Assembly: GCF_003170075.1 (NCBI RefSeq)
Contig: NZ_PMZU01000061.1
Location: 2,481 to 61,907 of the forward strand
Direction: 5' to 3'
From: Methanoregula sp.
GTDB taxonomy: Archaea; Halobacteriota; Methanomicrobia; Methanomicrobiales; Methanospirillaceae
DNA length: 59,427 nucleotides
Below are positions 54,559 to 59,427 of this stretch, one piece after another. A program made the position numbers and the translations under genes. Under the pieces are notes generated by a model. It did not search any database. It had not been told where the DNA came from and worked only from the letters and a program-made list of their open reading frames with translations. Position 1 is the stretch's first letter. Each line of letters opens with the position of its first letter.

Positions 54559-54982
54559 AAATTCCCGAAGGTGTGTGAATGGCCGGGTTGTGGCCCTGCG
54601 CCGTTTCATAGATTTATGTCCGGTCGAACGTTCCTTCCACCCTTGGTAACCCGCATTGGGATTGCCATCACCACCTCCCCCCAATCCGGGCTCGTTTTGA
54701 GCCCCGATTACCTTTTTCACATCCCAAAAGAAGCCCGTATCGGGCTCCGATTAAAAATAGCCTCAAATTAGCCGTATTTTTGGAAATTGGACAAATTTAA
54801 ACGGACCCAGTAATGCGGTTCTTTTGGCAGATCTCATGTGAAATTGCCTCTTGGACGATCCGGAAAATGACCGCTGCCAGAACGCGAATATGAGGCTGTG
54901 AAGGGCATTATATGGGGCTCAATTTAGACTTTGTTTTGAGATTGGGGGGATTTCAGAGGATTTTGATGTAGAAGGTGAGCTT
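54559..54982. other. Non-coding region before the restriction locus
   Basis: No ribosome-preceded gene of credible composition occurs here. It holds a strong near-perfect hairpin AATCCGGGCTC/GAGCCCCGATT (54683-54709, loop GTTTT, one C-C mismatch) followed by a T5 run, which may end the methyltransferase transcript, and a shorter GCCCG/CGGGC hairpin near 54734. An 11-bp inverted repeat spans 54676-54950. Confidence 0.45.
54676..54950. repeat. Inverted repeat pair, about 275 bp across
   Basis: TCCCCCCAATC at 54676-54686 is the exact reverse complement of GATTGGGGGGA at 54940-54950. Each arm also has a nearby GAGCCCC or GGGGCTC element in mirror order (spacing differs by about seven bases). The inside has no transposase. 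It could be a small non-autonomous mobile element or a remnant at the edge of the restriction locus. Confidence 0.4.
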
Positions 54983-55195
54983 ATGTTGCTGATCCCAGGC
55001 TGGAGGTCGGGGATCTTCCGGCGAGGGGATATGAATGTGGAAGTCAGTGTATCCCTTATGACGAGAGGGCTCGTGCCGCACCAGATCCTTGCGCCGTTTC
55101 CTGCTGAGGAGATGGAGGCGTGTGTAGTGTCGGAGCGGGGGAATAGTATGGCGGCAAATGATGAAAAGGTGATCGAGCGGGTGAGGAGGTTGTGA
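54983..55195 (+). CDS. Possible small protein or gene remnant, 70 aa
   Basis: The frame is open from about 54902 and reads protein-like throughout (ending SMAANDEKVIERVRRL). There is no clear start or ribosome site before its first ATG at 54983, and the reading upstream of that ATG continues without a stop. It may be a short gene starting at 54983, or the surviving end of a longer gene lost at the boundary. I recognise no family. Confidence 0.3.
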   Translation: MLLIPGWRSGIFRRGDMNVEVSVSLMTRGLVPHQILAPFPAEEMEACVVSERGNSMAANDEKVIERVRRL

Positions 55196-55276
55196 CTTTT
55201 TATTTTCTGCGTGATGGAACCCCTCCAACAAAAACCGCAACACATAACGTTACAGCATTTATAAAACACCTATAAT

Positions 55277-55289
55277 ACCGGTCACCGGT
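55277..55289 (+). promoter_or_regulatory. Promoter and ACCGGT direct repeat before hsdR
   Basis: ACCGGTCACCGGT is two copies of the palindrome ACCGGT one base apart, at 55277-55289. It sits 10 bases before the hsdR ATG and about where transcription should begin relative to a TATA-like ATTTATAAAAC (about 55258-55268). It could be an operator or ribosome-site region controlling the restriction subunit. Confidence 0.45.
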
Positions 55290-55299
55290 TTGATCATCC

Positions 55300-57981
55300 A
55301 TGACAAGCGAGAGCGAGCGGGTTACCCGTAAGAAGCGGATTGATCCCCAGCTGAAAGCCGCAGGCTGGGTCATCACACCTTACCAGACCGGGATGGATCT
55401 TTCCCGGTGTAACCGATATGCTCTCGAAGAATTCCCGACCGGGAACGGCCCGGCCGATTATGCTCTCTGTCTTGACGGGAAGATCGTTGCCGTGATCGAG
55501 GCAAAGAAGGTCACGCTCGGTCCGCAGAATGTTCTCACTCAGGCCGAACGGTACGCTACCGGGATCTCCGGTGGCCCGTTCAATTATTCCGGGTTCCGTG
55601 TCCCCTTCATTTATTCAACCAATGGCGAGATCATCTGGTACCACGATCTCCGTAACCCGTTAAACCGTTCCCGCACGGTGGCAAAGTTCCATACGCCGGA
55701 TGCACTTGCCGAACGACTGAAGGAAAAATTCGAGGCTTCATGCCAGCGCCTTCTCGAATGGGAAAATACGCACCCGATGATACGCCCCTACCAGGCCGAA
55801 GCGAATGCTGCAATCGAGCAGGCCATCCGTGACCGGAAGCGCCAGATGCTTGTTGCGATGGCGACCGGGACCGGCAAGACCTACACGATGGTAAACGAGA
55901 CGTTCCGGCTGATGGAATCCGGCGTGGCAAAACGGATTCTCTTTCTGGTGGATCGCCGGGCTCTTGCTGCGCAGGCAGTCAAGGCGTTTTCATCATTTGA
56001 AGCACGGCCGGGGCTGAAGTTCGACAAGTCGTATGAAGTCTACAGCCAGCGGTTCTTCCGGGAGGACTTTGAGGAGGATGAGAAGTTCGATCCAAAGGTG
56101 CTTCCCTCAAATTATCTTCTTGAACCCAAACCGGGTCTTGCGTTTGTCTATGTCTGCACCATCCAGCGGATGACGATCAACCTCTTCGGGCGCAGCGCGG
56201 TTTTTGGATCCGACGATGAACCGATTGATGAGGATGCCGAGCAGATGGATATCCCGATCCATGCGTTTGATCTCATCATCGCGGACGAATGCCACCGGGG
56301 ATATACCGCTGCGGAACAGTCGGTGTGGCGCAAGACGCTCGATCATTTCGATGCGATCAAGATCGGCCTGACCGCGACACCGGCAGCACACACGATGGCA
56401 TATTTCCGGGAGATCGTGTACCGGTACGATTATGCCCGGGCCGTGCGGGAAGGGTTCCTCGTCGATTACGACGCGGTTGCCCTCGATTCGAACGTGAGGA
56501 TGAATGGGATCTTCCTGCAGGCCGGGGAGCAGGTCGGGGTGATTGATGCTGCAAAAGGGACGCAGTCGTTCGATACTATGGAGGACGAACGGCAGTTCGA
56601 TACGGCTGAAGTTGAGCGATCGATCACCTCGCCGGATTCCAACCGGAAGATCCTCGCCGAGATCCGGAAGTACGCGGAAGTGCACGAGCAGCGGTTCGGG
56701 CGGTTCCCAAAGACCCTGATCTTTGCCGTGAATGACCTGTCGCATACCTCCCATGCTGACCAGCTCGTGGATATTGCCCGGGACGTGTTCGGGAAAGGAG
56801 ATTCGTTTGTCCAGAAGATCACGGGCAAGGTGGACCGGCCGCTCCAGCATATCCGCGAGTTCAGGAACCGGCCGATGCCGGCGGTTGTGGTGACGGTGGA
56901 TATGCTCTCAACCGGCGTGGATATTCCGGACCTTGAGTTTATTGTTTTCCTGCGGCCGGTGAAGTCCCGTATCCTCTTTGAGCAGATGCTCGGGCGGGGA
57001 ACCCGCAAAGGCGAGCGATGCCCGGACAAATCCCACTTCGTTGTCTTCGATTGTTTTGGGGGAACGCTGCTCGACTATTTCCGGCAGGCGACCGGGATCA
57101 CTGCAGAACCGCCCGAGAAAGAGACCCGTTCGATCGTCCAGGTGATCAAGGATATCTGGGACAACCGGGAACGGGATTACAATACCAAGGTACTGGTACG
57201 CCGGCTGCAGCGTATCGATAAAGAGATGGGTGGCGAAGCACGCGACCTGTTCGCTGCATATGTTCCGCTGGGTGACCTGAAACGCTATGCGAGCGATCTG
57301 CCGCACACCATCCGGCAGGACTTCACGGGTACGATGACGCTCCTCCGGAACCCGGCGTTCCAGGACCTGCTGCTCCACTATCCCCGGCCCCCGCGATCGA
57401 TACTGGTTGCGTATGAGAATGTGGATACGGTCAGTTCGCGGTATCTCATACGCGATTCGGCAGGCCACGAGTACAAGCCGGAGGATTATCTTCTTGCATT
57501 CTCGCAGTTCGTGAAAGAGAATCCGGAACATATTGATGCGATCCGGATCCTGCTGGACCGGCCAAAAGACTGGGGAACGGATGCACTCTTTGAACTCAAG
57601 CAGAAACTGGCAGCAACCCGGTACCGGTTCACGGTCGAGAACCTCCAGATGGCGCACAAGGTTCGATACGACAAGGCACTTGTGGATATTATCTCGATGG
57701 TAAAGCACGCCGCCCGCGAGGACGAGCCGCTCTATACGGCCGAGGAACGGATCCAGCGGGCGTTTGACCGGATGGCTCTTTTCTCATCGCTGACTGCCGA
57801 GCAGCAGCAGTGGCTGGACCGGATTCGAGCACATTTAATCGCAAACCTTTCAATCAGTAAGGACGATTTCGATATTATCCCCATCTTCGCAAACGAAGGC
57901 GGGTGGGGGATAGCGAACCGGGTTTTCAACGGTGACCTGCCGGCACTGATCCGGCAGTGGAACGAGACGATTGCAGCGTAA
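55300..57981 (+). CDS. hsdR: Type I restriction enzyme, R subunit
   Basis: HsdR supplies the ATP-driven translocase and nuclease of a type I system. The 893-residue protein has a PD-(D/E)xK nuclease (GPADYALCLDGKIVAVIEAKK, about 48-68), helicase motif I MATGTGKTYT (about 186-195), DECHRG (about 328), a motif III-like GLTATP and the late DMLSTGVDIPD and RGTRKG motifs. The length is near that of EcoEI-like R subunits. It is followed on the opposite strand by a toxin-antitoxin pair and then by hsdM. No hsdS is in the window. Confidence 0.95.
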   Translation: MTSESERVTRKKRIDPQLKAAGWVITPYQTGMDLSRCNRYALEEFPTGNGPADYALCLDGKIVAVIEAKKVTLGPQNVLTQAERYATGISGGPFNYSGFRVPFIYSTNGEIIWYHDLRNPLNRSRTVAKFHTPDALAERLKEKFEASCQRLLEWENTHPMIRPYQAEANAAIEQAIRDRKRQMLVAMATGTGKTYTMVNETFRLMESGVAKRILFLVDRRALAAQAVKAFSSFEARPGLKFDKSYEVYSQRFFREDFEEDEKFDPKVLPSNYLLEPKPGLAFVYVCTIQRMTINLFGRSAVFGSDDEPIDEDAEQMDIPIHAFDLIIADECHRGYTAAEQSVWRKTLDHFDAIKIGLTATPAAHTMAYFREIVYRYDYARAVREGFLVDYDAVALDSNVRMNGIFLQAGEQVGVIDAAKGTQSFDTMEDERQFDTAEVERSITSPDSNRKILAEIRKYAEVHEQRFGRFPKTLIFAVNDLSHTSHADQLVDIARDVFGKGDSFVQKITGKVDRPLQHIREFRNRPMPAVVVTVDMLSTGVDIPDLEFIVFLRPVKSRILFEQMLGRGTRKGERCPDKSHFVVFDCFGGTLLDYFRQATGITAEPPEKETRSIVQVIKDIWDNRERDYNTKVLVRRLQRIDKEMGGEARDLFAAYVPLGDLKRYASDLPHTIRQDFTGTMTLLRNPAFQDLLLHYPRPPRSILVAYENVDTVSSRYLIRDSAGHEYKPEDYLLAFSQFVKENPEHIDAIRILLDRPKDWGTDALFELKQKLAATRYRFTVENLQMAHKVRYDKALVDIISMVKHAAREDEPLYTAEERIQRAFDRMALFSSLTAEQQQWLDRIRAHLIANLSISKDDFDIIPIFANEGGWGIANRVFNGDLPALIRQWNETIAA

Positions 57982-57990
57982 GGGTCGTCA

Positions 57991-58260
57991 TCAGGTATTG
58001 CGGTAGACCGAGCTGCGGTGCTCGACCGTGATAACAAAGATCACAAGGATACCGTTATCGATGGTGAGAATGGCCCGGTACGTACCGATACGGCAGGAAT
58101 AGAGCGGCACCTGCTCGTGGCCTTTGAGTTTTTTGACGCAGGCCTGCGAATTCTGCTCGGCGGCAAGGTCATTTAAGGCCGTGCGGATCCGGCGGGCATC
58201 TTTTTTCGGGAGGGAGAGAAGGTCTTTCTGCGCCCTGCGGGACAGGTAGACGGAGTACAC
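57991..58260 (-). CDS. RelE-family toxin
   Basis: This 89-residue RelE/ParE-fold protein begins GTG: MYSVYLSRRAQKDLLSLPKK. It has basic residues in the usual places (RRIRTAL, KKLKGH) and the terminal YRAILTIDNGILVIFVITVEHRSSVY, where the His/Arg-rich end suits an mRNA interferase. Its start directly abuts the antitoxin stop. The end converges with hsdR, nine bases away. It should be an mRNA-cleaving toxin; activity is inferred. Confidence 0.9.
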   Translation of the reverse strand: MYSVYLSRRAQKDLLSLPKKDARRIRTALNDLAAEQNSQACVKKLKGHEQVPLYSCRIGTYRAILTIDNGILVIFVITVEHRSSVYRNT

Positions 58261-58491
58261 TTAAATCCCGTTGGTGTCGCAGAACTCGTTGAGCTCGCGG
58301 GTCTTTTTGTTCCGGATATCTGCAAGTCCTTCTTCGATTGCTTTTAAGGTTTCTTCGCTGACCGGTTCTCCGTCTACCTGTGATTCCATGAGCCGGTTGA
58401 TGACTTCATCATACGTCTCTCGCGGGTGCATCCGGAATTTCGTGAGCGATTCCTTGGTCTCTTTCCGGATCCTGATGGGAATGCTCTCCAT
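58261..58491 (-). CDS. Antitoxin partner of RelE
   Basis: This 76-residue protein begins MESIPIRIRKETKESLTKFR, then HPRETYDEVINRLMES, like the small ribbon-helix-helix-type antitoxins of archaea, with an acidic tail (ETLKAIEEGLADIRNK) that would wrap the toxin. The ATG at 58491 is preferred over a start further upstream that would overlap hsdM's leader. It precedes relE in the same transcript with no gap. Confidence 0.8.
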   Translation of the reverse strand: MESIPIRIRKETKESLTKFRMHPRETYDEVINRLMESQVDGEPVSEETLKAIEEGLADIRNKKTRELNEFCDTNGI

Positions 58492-58588
58492 GCGTACGTG
58501 TAGTCTTGTGTACCATATCAGGCTACTGGTGTATGCATGAAAAGGGACCGGAGCTGTTATGGCTCTCACGGTGCTATGATCCTGAAGA

Positions 58589-59427
58589 ATGACCGACATC
58601 GTCCAGAAGCTCTGGGGATTCTGCCACACGCTCCGGCACGACGGGATCGATTACGGGGATTACATCGAGCAGATCACGTATCTCCTGTTCATCAAGATGG
58701 CGGACGAGCGGGGCGTGAAACTTCCCAAGGGCTGCGACTGGAAAACCCTCATGGAGAAGTCCGGCACCGATCTTTCCGATCATTACGTGGACGTACTCCG
58801 GACGCTCGGGCAGCAGCCCGGTCTTCTTGGCGATATCTTTGCCGGCGCGCTTTCGCGGTTCACGAACCCGGTGAACTTAAAGAAACTGATCGGCCTGATC
58901 GATGAGACAGAATGGACCGAACTCAACGTAGATGTCAAGGCCGAGGCATTTGAGGGGCTTCTTGAAAAAGCGGCAAGCGAGGGGAAGAAGGGTGCCGGCC
59001 AGTACTTCACGCCGCGTATCCTGATCCAGTCGATTGTCCGGTGCGTGAAGCCCGATCCCCGGAAGAAACGCGACTTCACGATCTGCGACCCGGCGTGCGG
59101 GACCGGGGGGTTTCTGGTTTGCTCGTATGAGTGGCTCCTTGAACAGACCCATGGGGGAGCGTTCGAGCGTAAAATTAATGACAGGATCCGTAAGGGCACC
59201 CACTTCGGGCAGGACCTTGTCGCCCGCCCGCGCCGCTTAGCGCTGATGAACCTGTTCCTGCGCAACCTTGAGCCGGAGATCAAATTCGGGGACTCGATCT
59301 ACGAGAACCCGGACAGCCGGCGCTTCGATGTGGTGCTGACAAACCCGCCGTTTGGGACAAAAGGCGCAAACCAGGCACCGGACCGGGATGACTTCACGAT
59401 CTCGACCTCCAACAAGCAGCTCAATTT
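58589..59427 (+). CDS. hsdM: Type I restriction-modification M subunit (partial)
   Basis: The N-terminal 279 residues of HsdM are present; the gene runs off the window. It begins MTDIVQKLWGFCHTLRHDGIDY, and has the AGQYFTPRILIQSIVRCVKP hinge region, the SAM motif ICDPACGTGGFL (about 165-176) and the catalytic VVLTNPPFGTKG (about 249-260). It methylates adenine N6 with HsdS. Its start lies 97 bases from the antitoxin ATG, divergently, so the two promoters share a short region. Confidence 0.95.
   Translation, partial: MTDIVQKLWGFCHTLRHDGIDYGDYIEQITYLLFIKMADERGVKLPKGCDWKTLMEKSGTDLSDHYVDVLRTLGQQPGLLGDIFAGALSRFTNPVNLKKLIGLIDETEWTELNVDVKAEAFEGLLEKAASEGKKGAGQYFTPRILIQSIVRCVKPDPRKKRDFTICDPACGTGGFLVCSYEWLLEQTHGGAFERKINDRIRKGTHFGQDLVARPRRLALMNLFLRNLEPEIKFGDSIYENPDSRRFDVVLTNPPFGTKGANQAPDRDDFTISTSNKQLN

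Overview
The window is from a methanogenic euryarchaeon, most likely order Methanomicrobiales (Methanoregula/Methanosphaerula-like). This is inferred from gene content: F420 synthesis genes cofE, cofC and cofG, the archaeal ribosomal/RNA polymerase/mevalonate superoperon, isopentenyl phosphate kinase, a Pcc1-like protein, a RecJ-like (GAN) nuclease, an RNA polymerase D subunit with two 4Fe-4S motifs, and archaeal promoters (TATA boxes about 25 bp before starts, GGAGGTGA-type ribosome sites). Base composition is fairly GC-rich. The exact genus cannot be fixed from the sequence alone.

Layout. 1-354: 5' end of a 16S rRNA gene on the minus strand. 355-820: its leader and three tandem promoter modules. 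820-1820: gene-poor, with a long inverted repeat. 1.8-7.4 kb: a small hypothetical gene, then a minus-strand coiled-coil protein-smc-scpA chromosome-condensation operon. 7.7-11.4 kb: plus-strand one-carbon/pterin/F420 set glyA, folD, folP-like, cofE-like. 11.5-26.4 kb: mixed single genes (lipoprotein, DJ-1/PfpI, acetyltransferases, ArcS-like domain protein, UspA, MFS transporter, CofC, histidine kinase, CofG-PurC, ferredoxin-thioredoxin reductase, deoxyinosine/uracil glycosylase, ABC1 kinase, orphan DNA methyltransferase). 26.4-40.0 kb: one long minus-strand superoperon, in transcription order tRNA-Ser, S13, S4, S11, RpoD, L18e, L13, S9, RpoN, tRNA-Pro, RpoK, enolase, S2, MEMO, mevalonate kinase, isopentenyl phosphate kinase, IPP isomerase, RNase J, polyprenyl synthase, GltX. 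It links translation, transcription and archaeal lipid synthesis.

40.0-40.7 kb: a structured intergenic region with repeats. 40.7-42.1 kb: isochorismatase-family hydrolase and TSUP permease. 42.2-46.3 kb: five consecutive CBS-domain protein genes. 46.6-47.7 kb: Era-like GTPase plus Zn-ribbon pair (OapA/OapC type). 47.8-48.6 kb: a HEPN-like protein. 48.7-54.6 kb: plus-strand group S15, GAN, Pcc1, S3Ae, phosphoglycerate mutase, bactofilin-like protein and methyltransferase. S15 is preceded by an unexplained multibranched RNA fold. 54.6-55.3 kb: non-coding with inverted repeats. 55.3 kb to the end: a type I restriction-modification locus (hsdR, then a RelE-type toxin-antitoxin pair on the opposite strand, then hsdM, cut by the window end).

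Most likely places for something new: the folded leader before S15 (48711-48832), the duplicated promoter modules before the 16S gene, the repeat family sharing CATGGGTACAA, the five-gene CBS cluster, the CofE homologue inside a folate-type cluster with an altered motif, and the toxin-antitoxin pair between hsdR and hsdM.
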